Of a DNA stretch of 64,000 bases, positions 1-10,775 are shown piece after piece. A program made the position numbers and the translations under genes. The first letter of the stretch is position 1, and each line of letters opens with the position of its first letter. Below the pieces are notes generated by a model that saw only the letters and a program-made list of their open reading frames with translations, was not told the DNA's origin and did not search any database. The stretch is from Chlorokybus atmophyticus (taxonomy: Eukaryota > Streptophyta > Chlorokybophyceae > Chlorokybales > Chlorokybaceae), in the NCBI GenBank assembly GCA_009103225.1, contig RHPI01001737.1, positions 435,158-499,157 of the forward strand. Reading direction: 5' to 3'.

Positions 1-792
1 GGTTGCTGAAGGGTTTCTGCAGCAGGAAGGAGTGGACTTCATGAGGTGTTTGCACCTGTGGGGAAGTTGGCAACCTTTAGAGCTATAGTGGCAGTTGTGT
101 TAGCAGATAACCAGGAGTTCCATCACTTGGATGTCAAGACAGCAATCCTGTACGGGGAGCTGGAGGAGAGAGTCTACATTCAGCAACCAAGAGGGTACTA
201 GGAGGGGTCAAATGATACAGCATGCAGATTGGTGAAGGCATTATATGGCTTGAAGCAGGCACCACGGGTGTGGCCTGCCAGACTGTGCAAGGAGCTCCAG
301 AAGCAGGGGTTTGCAGCAAGTTTGGCAGATACAAGCTTGTTGTTGTTGCTCTCGTGGTGTTATACCGTGAGAGCAAGCATGTATGGCTGTTGGTGTACAT
401 GTACGACATTCTGATTACAGCATCAGAGTTGTCAAAAGTGCAGCGAGTGAAGACTCGGCTGCAGGCTGTGTTCGAGTGCAAAGTCTTGGACGAGACAACA
501 TACTTCTCCAGTATGGTTGTCACCTGGAACAGAACTGCTAGAAACATCATCATTACGCAATAGCAACTAGTGAAGCAGTTGGTGACAAAGTTTGATCTCG
601 ATAATGCGAATGTCAGAGAGGTGGCGGTGAGCGTGGGAGTTCAGTTTGTGAGAGCACTTGATAGTGATGAAGAGCTAATAAGGTCAAGTGTCCCTACTGC
701 AAGCTGGTGGGGAGCCTTCTCCACCTGTCCATTGCATCTTAGCCTGACATTGCACATGCTGTGGGACAGTTGGCAAAGTACATGTCGTGGTA
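1..792 (+). pseudogene. Ty1/Copia reverse transcriptase-RNase H fragment, decayed
   Basis: Reading across three frames gives Copia polymerase motifs in order: VAEGFLQQEGVDF at the window edge, a block matching DVKTAILYGELEE near 130-190, [13 protein letters not shown] near 235-275, then the RNase H lead-in LVGSLLHLS and PDIAHAVGQLAKYMS near 700-790. The frame is broken several times and stop codons interrupt it (for example after QPRGY near 200 and after the block ending near 560). The YVDD active site is not recoverable: the stretch near 390-415 reads VYMYDI. The fragment enters from outside the window and stops abruptly near 792, where a repeated sequence begins. It is related to the Copia element at 6.3-12.4 kb but has clearly diverged from it. 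Non-functional. Confidence 0.85.
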
Positions 793-794
793 TG

Positions 795-1033
795 TCGGGT
801 CGAGGAGAGTCGAGGGTCACACTGTCTCGGGTCGCTGCAGGGAAAGACATGCTTGCTAGCCCTGCTGCTGCAACATGTTATAACATGTAGCGAAAGTAAA
901 AGATAACCCAGCTCGTATGGCGGGGAGTGCTTGGTGGAGCTGCGTTGCTGTCGCTGAGTCACACAAACATGTGGAGGCGGTGTCCTCCTTAGTGTACATG
1001 TTGTGCTGTAGGACACACAATCAACAAGCCACC
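795..1033. repeat. Direct repeat R, copy 1
   Basis: About 240 bp that recurs at 1625-1864 in the same orientation with only scattered differences. It contains the palindrome-like core ATGTTATAACAT and ends in a run reading CAATCAACAAGCCACC. It starts exactly where the Copia fragment loses homology. It may be part of a long terminal repeat or of a Gypsy 3' flank, but no TG...CA boundary with a target duplication could be fixed. Confidence 0.85.
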
Positions 1034-1624
1034 AATATAGGTAGTGCTGTTTACACAGTTCTTTGCATGAGCGGAAAATGTGTTACACTGTTAAGTGAGC
1101 TGAATGAGCAAGCAACACATGGATACTATGCCCTGACTGATGCCAACAACCACACTGCAACTAGGCACACCAAGCTCACAGCGATGACAAGCACGATGCA
1201 CACACGAGCATGCACATGCTCTCACACAGTGAGGGGGTTCTTGGTAACCGGGATGGCGTGTTCGCAGTTCAAGTTGTTTCATAAGCTCTTAGCTTTCTCA
1301 CTCACATCGTCACCAGCTGATCCGGTGAACACTGTGACTACTTATACAAGACGAATCATGACTGTTCAAAACATAAACTAACGGTCATATCGAGGCTATT
1401 TCCACAGCAATTGTTACTCGATATAGAACACAACTTCTAACTGAACTAAACTGAATAGCTACGCGCGGTGCCTATGTAGGCTATGGTCGTGAGCTACCCT
1501 GAAGTCATGACCTAGCTACTGGTCAAGGACACGCGCGCGTTGGTATGCTGGTAGGCCGGGCGACGGTTTTGATGTAGACATGCCCGATGAAGGCTGGTAT
1601 GTGTGGACACTAGGCATGACAGCT
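1034..1624. other. Spacer between the two R repeats, no gene seen
   Basis: About 590 bp without a convincing coding frame on either strand. The stretch near 1330-1500 is AT-richer and holds TATA-like and polyadenylation-like words. It could be the body of a decayed LTR. Confidence 0.4.
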
Positions 1625-1864
1625 GTCGGGTCGAGGAGAGTCGAGGGTCACACCGTCTCAGGTTGCTGCAGGGAAAGACATGCTTGCTAGCCCTGCTGCT
1701 GCAACATGTTATAACATGTAGCGAAAGTAACAGATAACCCAGCTCGTATGGCGGGGAGTGCTTGGTGAAGCTGCGTTGCTGTCGCTGAGTCACACGAACA
1801 TGTGGAGGCGGTGTCCTCCTTAATGTACATGCTGTGCTGTAGGACACACAATCAACAAGCCACC
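1625..1864. repeat. Direct repeat R, copy 2
   Basis: Second copy of the 240-bp repeat at 795-1033. It abuts the 3' end of the Gypsy polyprotein (minus strand), so R may belong to the 3' flank or LTR of that Gypsy family. Confidence 0.85.
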
Positions 1865-1880
1865 CCCCCTGAGCTTCTTG

Positions 1881-3764
1881 GGAGGTTCCAGCTCTGGAGC
1901 TCAGCTGTTAACGCAGGCAAGGAGGACCGTTGGTGCGGCAATGGTTGCACCAATACTCCTCCATGGGTATTGCGTCCAATGGGGGCTCCAGACAGTAGCA
2001 ATGCACGCCCTTGTTGCAACCATCGCCGAGCATCATGAGTGCGTCGTCGCCGGTACTGCCGCAGCGTTCACAACGTGTGCTGCGGGCGGGGCGAGGGTGC
2101 TGGATGCGCGCGAGGCCTGCTATGCAAGAAAGGTGACATGGCGCACAGTTCACCATGTTGTCTTTCAATCTCTCGCCGTTCTGACCAAGAAGGTCCAGCA
2201 CTCCTGTGGGGTACACCTTGAGTACCTTGTAAACGGTGCGGCCCATGGAGGTGTCGAGCGTGTCCTTGATGGCTGCCATGCGGTAGGCAAAGTCCCCTGC
2301 TTGAAACCGCCATTGGCGCTCCTTGTGGAAGCCGCTCCGCACGCGCTCGTAGCGTAGGGTGTCGCAGTGCTGTGCAATGTGCAGGTTGTTGAAGGCCATT
2401 GGGACGGTGTGCTCGAGCAGCGTTGCGCGTGTGGTAATGTCGTGGTGCATCCAGTCGGGATCGTCAAGGTTGTTCACTACACGGTCTACTTTTTACTGTG
2501 CACGAAAGGGAAGCAATGGCGGACGCCTGAACAGCAGGTAGTATGGGCTGTACTCGCGCAGAGTCGCCTGCTTGAACAGTCGGGATCCAAGAGCCACCCA
2601 CGAAAGGTGGTCGTCCAAGGTGTTCTTCTCATACTCCAACACGTACTTGCGGAGTGCCTTTTTGATAGTCTGTATTGTCCGCTCGGCGAGACCGTCGGCT
2701 TGAGGGTGGTCACGCGAAGTACGGCGATGATCGATGTATTATCTGTCCAGCAGGGTGTCGAATTTCCCTCTAAATTCAGTGCCCTAGTCGGTAATGACCT
2801 CAGCGCAGCTGCCGAACCGGCTGAGGACATGGGAGAGGAAGGCTTGAGACATCCCCCTGCTGCTCTTGTAGGGTAATGGCACCAGCTCCACCCATGTGAA
2901 GAAGTGCTCGATCATGACCAGGATGTAGCGGTTGCCCCGTGCTGAGGTGCCAAGTCTCCCAAGATCAAGTCCCCAAGGATAGAACAGCTCAGAGATGGAG
3001 AGAGGGTGCAAGGTGGCACTGCATGTGTTGAGGCTGGCGCGTACCATGTCACACTGCTGGCAGCATCTGCCAAACCCCTGCACCTGTTTAAACCGCCCAT
3101 ACCACCAATATTGCGCCCTTACCAGGCTGACGGCACGCTTGACACCGAGGTGTTTAAGCTCAGCGTGGAGGGCAGCGATAATGCCCTCGCGTGTGGCTGG
3201 TGTTGGCACCTCCTTGTCCTCATCCTGGACGCGGCGGTACACCTTGTCATCCGCCCACCGACAGTGGCGGGTGCATTGACGGACACGATCTTTCTCTCGT
3301 GCACTCATGTTGGAGGGAAGCTGGCCACTTTGAAGGAATGAGAGTGATGGCTTGTCCAGCCGTATGTCCTGCCTGGTGTTGGTGGGTGCCAGCTCGTTGT
3401 CGTTGACTTCAATGTCGACCGCGTGGACGTCCCCTAGGGGTGTGGTCACTGTGGGGTCGGTAGACTCAAAGGCAGGAATCTCCTCTGACGTTGAGGTGGT
3501 TTTAATCTGGCGCCCTGATCGTAACGCGGTAACAGCAAACATGGCCGCCATAGTGAGAGCTGCTGCTGCGGGGCCGAGCTCGTGCCGAGCTCCGGTTGCA
3601 TCGTTGGTACTGCGGTGAGGGTTGCGACTGAGGCCATCAGCGTCCTGGTGGATGAGGCCGGCGCGGTGGTCGATCTCAAAGTCATACTCTTGCAGCAACA
3701 GGGCCCAGCGAGCAAGTTTCCCTGTCAGATGTTGGTTGGTCATCAACCACTTGAGTGTGATCAA
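1881..3764 (-). pseudogene. Ty3/Gypsy RNase H tail, integrase and C-terminal PHD finger
   Basis: Minus-strand polyprotein end. It begins with the RNase H signature DADGLSRNP (about 3620), followed by the integrase zinc-binding H-H-C-C region (HLGVKRAVSLVRAQYWW, then CCQQCD) and the catalytic core (WGLDLGRLG, then VITD, then HPQADGLAERT with the final acidic residue). In-frame stops interrupt the core right after VITD and 13 codons later, so it is dead. The tail (about 2477-1908) encodes a typical integrase C-terminal barrel and then a PHD-type finger: CERC, GDGC, HCYCLEPPLD and YWCNHC. One ligand of the usual C4HC3 set is missing, since the residue two before DGC is Gly, where LLC-DxC is typical. 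PHD fingers read histone tails, so this module may have guided integration, as chromodomains do in chromoviruses. The stop lies near 1905. Confidence 0.85.
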
Positions 3765-5391
3765 TGATCAGTGATTAGCTGAAATTGTCGACTAAAGAGG
3801 AAAGGTCTGAAGAAGGAGATAGCCCATACTGCAGCGAGGCACTCCCCCCCGTAGCTGCTGTAGTTGCTTCGGCTGGCGTACGACAGCACCCGCTTCTTCT
3901 TGTTCTCATCGTGCTATATATGCCAGCACAGCCCCCATCCCAAGCTTGCTCCAGTTGGTGTGGAGGAAAAAGTTTTGTTGTAGTCAGGCTGTTGCAGGAT
4001 GGGAGCGGTGGTGAGCCTGCTGTTGTGGCTCCTTCCACGCAAACTCCACCTCCTTCTTCAGAAGCTCGTTGAGGGGTTGCGCGACTTTTGCGAAGTTCTT
4101 CACGAACCGGCAAGGCCCAGAAAGGCACGCAGACGCCTAAGGTCTGTGGGAGCAGGGATAGCCGCCAAAGCCTCCACTTTTGCCTGCTGTACGTACACAC
4201 CGTGAGGCACAATCATGTGCCCTAGGTAGGGTACCTTGCGAGTGAAGAATGTGCACTTATCGGGGTGCACTGTCATCCCCACCCCCTTAAGTCTTTCCAG
4301 CACTTCCTCAATGTGCAGGTGCTCGTCGTTATTGCGATTAAAGATGAGATTGTCGTCAATGTAGCATCGCGCGAAGTCCAGCCCCTTCAAGGCATCGTCC
4401 ATGATGCGCTGGAACTTGGCAGGAGCGTTTTTCAGTCTGAAGGGCATGATCTTCTACTGGTACAACTGCCGGTTGCCCCAAAAAGAGGTCTTGTGCTTGT
4501 CCTCCTCCTTAATGGCGATCTGGTTGTACTCTTGTCGCATATCCAGGATGCTAAAATTCGGTGCAGTCTCCTACATTATCAAAGATACCCTTTGCAGTAG
4601 GCATTGGATACCTATCTTGTTTGGTCTTGCTGTTGAGGGGGCGATAGTCGCCGCAAATGCGCCGATCCTTCCAGTTGCCTGCTGTATCCTTCTTCAAGGG
4701 CATGACGGTCGCGGCTGCAAAGTTCGATGTGGACTCCTCAATCAGGCCTGCATATAGCAGAGCCTTGCACCTCTGCTCCACCAGGTCTTCTTCCAACTTG
4801 GAGAGTCGGTGCTGTCGTTGAAACACCGGTTCGGTGTCCACCAACTCGATGTCCATCTGGTAAACTAAGCAAACGCCCAGTTCCTTTATGCTGAATTGGA
4901 CTGACTTCTCCATTTGTTGAGGAGAGCCTTCAATAGTTCTCGCGTCTGGCCTGTAGCCAGTAGTCCAATGGCATGGGACCAAGAGGTGGCGCTGGCGACC
5001 ACTGGGATGTCCTCCACAATGACTGCTGCCTGCTCGTTCATATGGGCAATTTTGAGGGCGGTGTGTATCGCTTTGGTCTCTTGCACGCGATCGGCCCACC
5101 CCCCTGCCAGGTGTTCGAGCTCCTGGAAGGACACATGGCGGTCTTGGAGAGCAAAGCACATTTCCAATAACCATACCATGCTGTTCTTATCCATAGCGCG
5201 TCCAAACAATCGGCATTGCTGACTCTTGGTCAGCGTGGAACCTGTGATACTGCTTGGCGCGTTCGCGCTCACGTGCATTGAATTCCTCTAACTGGCCTGT
5301 ATTAAAATCCAACACCATGCCTGCGCCGTGGTTATGGAAGGTGTATGATGCTGGGGTAGACACCAGAGTGGGGAGCGCACGACATGGTTGA
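3765..5391 (-). pseudogene. Ty3/Gypsy reverse transcriptase and preceding linker/protease region
   Basis: The RT is read on the minus strand from about 4880 to 3770: LVEQRCKALLYAGLIEEST, the fingers motif RICGDYRPLNSKTK, then MPFRLKNAPAKFQRIMDD and the catalytic box CYIDDNLIF (about 4360), followed by the thumb motif VPYLGHMIVPHG and RRLRAFLGLAG. The following connection/RNase H start (about 4110-3770) is frameshifted, but words such as FVKNFAKVAQPLNELLKKE and WSKLGMGAVL can be read. Upstream, 5390-4880 encodes a linker that may contain a decayed retropepsin (LAGGWADRV, then IVEDIPVV), but no D-S/T-G triad is visible. The catalytic YIDD pair is kept while the frame is broken, so this copy is inactive. 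Confidence 0.85.
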
Positions 5392-5859
5392 TCAGGCTGG
5401 TTGCTGGTAGAAGTGCTGGTGAACATGTCGGGTGACTGGTCGTGCTGTGTGCTCAGAGTCCAGGATAGCGTCGACGAACAGATTGCGTGGACGATTGCTG
5501 TGCAGATATTCAGCAGCAAAGAGATCTTCGACTGTCGCCAAGTTGGTCCACTTGGCGCGAACGCGATGAGCACGGGAGCCATGCCGCGCTGCGTTGATGC
5601 TGAGAGGATGTCCCAGTAAGGAACACACCTGTCGAAAGCTGTTGGCCACGTGATGGCGCTTATCGTTCTCGGAGTGCACATTCTCGATGATGTATCCTGG
5701 AGGCCTAGACAGCTGGCTGCTCTGCAATGTTTTGATGACTCGCATCAGTTCCCAGAACAGTCGTGAGCAAGGATCAGCGAGTCCTTGGCCACTGCCTGCT
5801 TTTGAGTATCCTTGACACTCCCATCTTGCTATCAGCAGGTCGATGTTGCCCACCACTAG
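5392..5859 (-). pseudogene. C5 cytosine DNA methyltransferase domain inside the Gypsy polyprotein, N-terminally cut
   Basis: On the minus strand this reads a C5-MTase core: NIDLLIARWECQGYSKAG (motif IV, catalytic Cys in an ECQ rather than PCQ context), GLADPCSRLFWELMRVI, PPGYIIENV (motif VI, ENV), then LLGHPLSINAARHGSRAHRVR (close to motif VIII, R-x-R) and WTNL. It lies just upstream of the RT in the same orientation, so it was a domain of the Gypsy polyprotein or an ORF of the element. Motif I is missing because a Copia LTR was inserted at 5859/5860. Capture of cytosine methyltransferases by eukaryotic retrotransposons has been reported for some algae and protists. This domain differs in motif style from the two other MTases in the window. 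C5-MTase assignment is firm; membership in this Gypsy element is inferred from position. Confidence 0.8.
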
Positions 5860-6284
5860 TGTTGAAGCACTAGCATGCACATGTAGTTGAGGCAAGCATA
5901 GACACACAGAGACAGAGCTACCGCCAATAGAGCATACACAAGTCACATCACATTCATCTATTACAAGTTGTCCGCTGGTTCTTTTACCAGCCAATTAGAC
6001 ACACATCTACGTTTGCAAGCACTGCGTAAGCTATACTCAGCCTTTTGACACGCTTTAAGCTGCGTTGTCTTTCTTACAATCAAAGCTTTTCAACAAGCTT
6101 TTACACGCCTAATATGAGTAAGTATACGCGGAGATACAAAGCAGTTAATAAGGCTCCAGTCTGGAGTCCGGAGTCTAGTCCGACGACGCCATCTTGCTAA
6201 GTTCGGACCTAGTGCTCGTCCTTATGGCCTTCTACTCCTGTGTGGAGGGTTGATGCTGATTGTATGTAGGAATGACTCTCAACA
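5860..6284 (-). repeat. Copia 3' LTR
   Basis: 425 bp bounded by TGTTGA and TCAACA, on the outer side of the Copia RNase H end. Read on the minus strand it starts TGTTGAGAGT directly after a short purine-rich stretch (GCGTGGGAG) that may be the polypurine tract. The 5 bp outside are ACTAG; the matching duplication would be at the other LTR, which is absent from this window. The insertion breaks the Gypsy MTase reading frame. Confidence 0.75.
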
Positions 6285-6679
6285 CTCCCACGCGAGCAAC
6301 TTGACCTCCAACGCTTGCTCCAGTAGTCAAACACAGATGCCAAGTCCTGCGCAACAAGTCTTGAACTTGAGCGGTGACAATGGCTTTGTCATGAAGTCCG
6401 CCAGCATGCCCTTGGTGTTGCCGTACTGAAACTCCACCTCCTTCCTTGTAACTCTGGCATGCACAAAGTGATGCATGACATCAATGTGCTTCGTCCTGCC
6501 GAGGCGATAGGGTGCTTCAACAACTTGATGGCTCCTTAGTTGTCACAGTTGATGACGATGCACGCCATGGGGTGCTTCTAGTCTGCCATGAGCTTGCGGA
6601 GCCAGAGTGCCTCCTTTACTGCTGCTGCCGCTGCCATGTACTCAGCCTCTGATGTAGATGCTGCTGTTGTTAGCTGCAG
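6285..6679 (-). pseudogene. Copia RNase H, C-terminal part
   Basis: On the minus strand the typical Copia RNase H end is legible: LQLTTAASTSEAEYMAA, VKEALWLRKLMAD, KLLKHPIASAGRTKHIDV, HHFVHARV and GMLADFMTKPL. In-frame stops and single-base shifts are present. It continues the RNase H start at 7337-7614; the two halves are separated by the solo LTR at 6680-7331. Confidence 0.85.
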
Positions 6680-7331
6680 TGTAACGATGCTCGTGCTGAT
6701 TGAACACCTCACCAGAGCTACCAGCCTGATGAACGAGCTAGGATGCAGTTGAGCACACTAACGGCGCTATCACAGGTGCACCTACTCGCAATCAATCAAC
6801 AACAGCATTCGCACCGTGGGGTTGAACACTTTGAGGGCAATGTAGGCGCCTCAAATCTTGTGGGGGCAGTCTGGTCCGTGCAAGAGCTGTAGCAAAAGCA
6901 AACCCACGCGCACACTCGCACCGTGGATGCAAACTACACAAGCACGCACACACCGTCCACAACAAGGGCAAATAATGTAAATTCCGCTTGGTCCAACCTC
7001 CCTAATAGCAGTATTCTAGCTACTTATATACCTAGAGGGCTACACTATCATTGTAGAAGTCATCTATGTTGACTCCACCACAAACACATGCTCAAAAACA
7101 CGTGAAGTAGCTGTTTCAACTGCGTCGGCGCATAGACACTGTCAACGGTGGTCAAATGTCAGCGCATAACGCTCGCGTGACCTTTTTAACGCGCGCCCTC
7201 GATGTAAGAGTAACTCGGCGACTCGGGACTTTATATAAGCATAACGCGTCAGGCCTGTTAAACAGGGCTGTTTTGGGGTAAAAGGGCTAGAAACGTAGCT
7301 TAGAAGCAAGTGTAACACCAACTTTGTTACA
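6680..7331 (+). repeat. Solo LTR inserted in Copia RNase H
   Basis: 652 bp starting TGTAAC and ending GTTACA (perfect 6-bp inverted ends, TG...CA), flanked by an exact 5-bp target duplication TGCAG (6675-6679 and 7332-7336). Removing one duplication and the insert rejoins the two halves of the Copia RNase H. A TATA-like box (TTATATAAG, about 7232) about 100 bp before the right end fits a plus-strand LTR promoter. No internal retroelement genes remain, as expected after LTR-LTR recombination. The parent element is not in the window. Confidence 0.85.
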
Positions 7332-7336
7332 TGCAG

Positions 7337-8930
7337 CCTGCTGTTGTCCAGCTCACCACGCCTCCGTTCAGCTTGACGTAGCCTGTAGTGGACCTTCTGC
7401 TATTGAGGTCACGAGCAAAGTCCGAGTCGCAGTAGCCCTTCAACTCATTGCTCCCGCTCCCAAACTTGATGCCAACTGTTTCGCTCCCAGCAACATAGCG
7501 TAGTACTCCCTTTGCTGCACTCCAGTGCTCCATGCTCAGTGCAAACATGTAGCAAGCAAGTACTCCCACAGCATGTGCAACATTGGGACGTGTGCACACT
7601 GCCAGATAGAGCATGCTGCCTACCAGCTCACGATATGGATACTGAGCCTTGTCGAGTACCTCCTCATCCTTTGCCTTGATGAGGGCAGTGCCAAGTGCCA
7701 GCGGTGTGGTCTTGGCCTTTCTTCAGTGAGCCCGAACTTGGTGACGAGTCTGCTCACAATCTGCTTTTGACTGATCTTGATTGTGCGAGCAGCCCTGTCG
7801 CGCTCAATCACCATGCCAAGGAACCACTTGGCCTCTTCAAGATCACGAACTGAGAATGCTTGCTATAGAGCAAGTTTCGTCTCCTGCAGGTGGTGCACTT
7901 GCCTGGCGGCGATGAGAATATCATCCACATACACGAGCAGCCAGACCTTGTGGTCTACATGAAAGAGGAGCCCAGGGTCTGCAGAGGATGCGGTGAAGCC
8001 AAGTGCCTCCAGCTCCTTTGTGAGCTTGACGTGCCACATACGCGGTGCCTGTTGCAGCCCAAACAGTGCCTTGATCAGCTTGCGTGCTGTGCCTCTCTCC
8101 CCCTCTTTATATCCAGATGGTTGATAAATACAGATCTCCTCCTCCAGCTCTCCGTAGAGGAAGGATGTTTTCACGTTGAGGTGATGCAGCTTGAGGTCCT
8201 CAGCAGCAACTACAGCTAGCAGTGCACGGAAGGTGGTATGCTTACTTGCAGGTGCAAACACTTCGTTGAAGTCCACACCTTTCTGCTGCAAGAAGCCCTT
8301 TGCCACCAATCTTGCCTTGTAGCGCTCAATGTTGCCCTGACCATCACGCTTCACCTTGAAGACCCATTCCACTGGAATCGTCTTCACTCCTGGCGGTAAC
8401 TGCTCCAGTGACCAAGTGTTGTTGGCATGGAGTGACGCAATCTACTCGTCCATAGCACGCTGCCATTGCTCCGCATAGGTGCTTGGTTCTTCATTCTCCT
8501 GCACACTGGCAACATGTGCCTTGTGTAGGAAGTCAGGTGCATTTCTTTCCCTCACTGGGTATTTCCAAGCTGCGTGCACCTGCTGCAGGCGCAGCTCCTC
8601 CTGGCCTGCTACAGCTGAGTCCTGCTCACCCTTGTTGTTGATGATGGCCTTGCCTGTAGCCTCCACTGTCTCAGGATGCTCCTCCGGCTGTGCTTCATCT
8701 TCAGAAAAAAAGCCTGCTTCTGGTTGTGATAACCCCTCATGGAAAACCACCTCTCTGCTCACGTTTTAAATGTCTTCCAGCAAGATCCTGTAAGCCTTAG
8801 ATTCCGGCTCGTAGCCAACGAAGATGCTCTTCTTGCTGACCGGTTTCAACTTGTGCCTAAGCTGTTTAGGCACTAGTGCATATGCCGTGCATCCAAACAC
8901 ACGCATACCACTCACATCTGGTGTGGCTCC
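7337..8930 (-). pseudogene. Copia reverse transcriptase, connection and RNase H start
   Basis: Minus-strand pol. Just past the insertion is integrase C-terminal sequence GATPDVSGMRVFGCTAYA with VSKKSIFVGYEPESKAYR (8930-8800). A hydrophilic linker follows (8762-8442), then the RT: VKTIPVEWVFKVKRDGQGN, ARLVAKGFLQQKGVDFNEV, the YGELEEE block, LIKALFGLQQAPRMW and the intact active site LLVYVDDILIA (about 7930). The RNase H begins at 7614 with YLAVCTRPNVAHAVGVLA and includes GYCDSDFARDLNSRRSTTG. A TAG stop after MDE near 8445, a stop after ETKLAL near 7863 and a frameshift near 7700 make this copy defective although the domains are well preserved, so it is probably fairly young. Confidence 0.9.
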
Positions 8931-9486
8931 ATACACACGGCTTGACGTTGAAGGACCATGCATGGTTCTTTCACGGATCCCGCGGACCATGCATAGTCCG
9001 TACCCCGCGTGCTAGGACTGCCTGGTCCGCGGGGGACGGACCGTTCCTGGTCCGTTCGGGGCCCCGCGGCCCGTGAATGGCTGGCGCGGCGACGCGCACC
9101 ACGCATGGTCCGTGCCGCACCATCCATGGTGCGGCACGAATCAGTACTGTACTCTGGCCCTTGAATGCGGACCAGGTGCGGTCCCGCAGTCCTGTGGCTT
9201 TATTAGCATGCACCGTACATGGTGCCGCATGGTCCGCGCCTCACTATGTACGGTGCAGCACGGACCAGTAACCGCGGCCCTGCCGCTATCATGAGTGGGT
9301 AGCAGCAACCTACGTAAGGTACAATAGATATACAGCCGACAGCCGCACCGACTGTCGGCTATACACCGTGGACAGCCGCAAGTGGATAACCGCAAATGGT
9401 CGGCGGCTAATTGACAGCCGGCCGGCTGTCAACTAAGCTGTAAGGGGCTGTCTATGCAATTAACATACTTCATGGTACCGTGCGTG

Positions 9487-9538
9487 TTAATGGTGCATGT
9501 TCACAGATTTTTGCAAATCTGTGAACATGCACCATTAA
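9487..9538. repeat. Perfect 24-bp hairpin
   Basis: Stem 9487-9510 pairs without mismatch with 9515-9538 around a 4-base loop (TTGC). It lies in the AT-rich middle of the CACTA-like element. It could be a small palindromic insertion or a small-RNA precursor-like fold; no further context decides this. Confidence 0.9.
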
Positions 9539-10248
9539 CATGTTCTATGCGTCTATCTAAGTATCTACGTATATATGAACATTAAGTATATATTATAAAA
9601 TACATATATATGAATGTTAGCGTGTGCACAAATGGATCCAAATCTCATACGTATTTCAAATTGCTATATCAGCCGTACTATGGGGTGAGCCGTGTTGTAC
9701 AAGGTATGTCTCATGTAAACATACGAATAAGAAGTATACAAAAATCGCGTCACTTATTAAAATAGCCTCTTATGAGACCGCAGAATGATTGAAAGCCCCG
9801 ATTAAATATTGTGTCCAATCAGACAGTAGATACCTACATTAGTGCCGCAATGCTCGGCGTTTCGTATTTATATCATATAAACGTGTATATGTATATATAC
9901 GAATGTTTACATATGTACACATGTATATGTGTGTATGCGCACGCAAGCAGGATATTGACAACCCCAAATAAGGTTACATACTCATGAGCAGCCCCCAACA
10001 AAGCATTGTAGTTTACACACCTTGGCAGCCGCCGAGTTGCGGCTGCCTGTGTCATCAATAATGACTTAAAATGATGTGATACCGTGGATTAATACTGGTA
10101 CAGCCTATGCACATTGATAGCGCATGCACTGCCTATGGGCCTGTCAATTCACAACGCCGACTTCCTGTGCAATTTCCGCCGCCGACAGTCGCCAAGCGGC
10201 CGTCGGTACAGTCTATTATGCAAACACTGCACGGTTTTATCGGTACGT

Positions 10249-10320
10249 GCACATGTAGCTTAGTGGTCAGGGTGTCGTGTTTGTGTTCCAAAGGTCTTGG
10301 GTTCGACTCTCGGTAGATGC
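10249..10320 (+). repeat. tRNA-derived (SINE-like) sequence
   Basis: Contains a good RNA polymerase III box A (TAGCTTAGTGG, 10256-10266) and a near-consensus box B (GGTTCGACTC, about 10299) with tRNA-like spacing. The acceptor stem has mismatches (GCACATG against TAGATGC) and the D and anticodon arms pair poorly, so this is not a functional tRNA. It looks like the head of a tRNA-derived SINE carried inside the CACTA-like element. Confidence 0.5.
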
Positions 10321-10775
10321 ATGCGTTCTTCATTCATCATTTCTAAGACGCCGCGGCCTCGTGCGCTGCACCTGGGGCCCCGCAGGTTGGGCGTGGCCGG
10401 TGCTGCCGGCTCAAGATAGAGCACTTTTCCGTCATTTGCATTACATCTGATGCTTGTGAATAAATATTGCGGTCAATGGTCCGCTAGCCGGACCAGTAAT
10501 GATTTTTAAACTAAATGGTTTTGTTAAGTCCCTGGTCAGCAAACTGGTTCGTACCTGGTCCTGACGCGACCGAAACCCCCCGGGAAACAGGCCGGACCAG
10601 ACATGGTGCGACCCCCAAAAAACATGGGACCGTTCACGTGAGTTTCCGACCATGCATGGTCGCACTGTCAATGACAGTCCGACCAGACATGGTCCACGGA
10701 ATTCACTTAGCAGGGGAAAATCCCGGTTCGAGGGTACGGACCATTTATGGTCCTTTGACGTCAATCGGTGTGATA

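Larger units (their letters stand above)
8934..10772. mobile_element. CACTA-like non-autonomous DNA transposon with palindrome arrays
   Basis: 1839 bp with imperfect terminal inverted repeats: left CACACGGCTTGACG, right (reversed) CACACCGATTGACG, both followed by AAGGACCAT. It is flanked by an exact 3-bp duplication ATA (8931-8933 and 10773-10775). Excising it with one ATA restores the Copia integrase frame exactly (...EHFY joined to GATPDVSG...). CAC...GTG ends with 3-bp duplications are hallmarks of the CACTA/EnSpm superfamily. Both subterminal zones carry many variants of the palindrome GGACCATGCATGGTCC, likely transposase-binding repeats. No long ORF exists inside; it contains a 24-bp perfect hairpin and a tRNA-derived sequence. 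The Plavaka-type transposase at 38.8-41.9 kb belongs to the same superfamily, but its own ends were not identified. Confidence 0.88.

Noticed and set aside
134-553. Minus-strand ORF over the Copia fragment
   Set aside because: It is the reverse shadow of the reverse transcriptase sequence.
795-1864. Repeat R as a pair of complete LTRs
   Set aside because: No TG...CA borders with target duplication could be fixed, and there is no retroelement interior between the copies.
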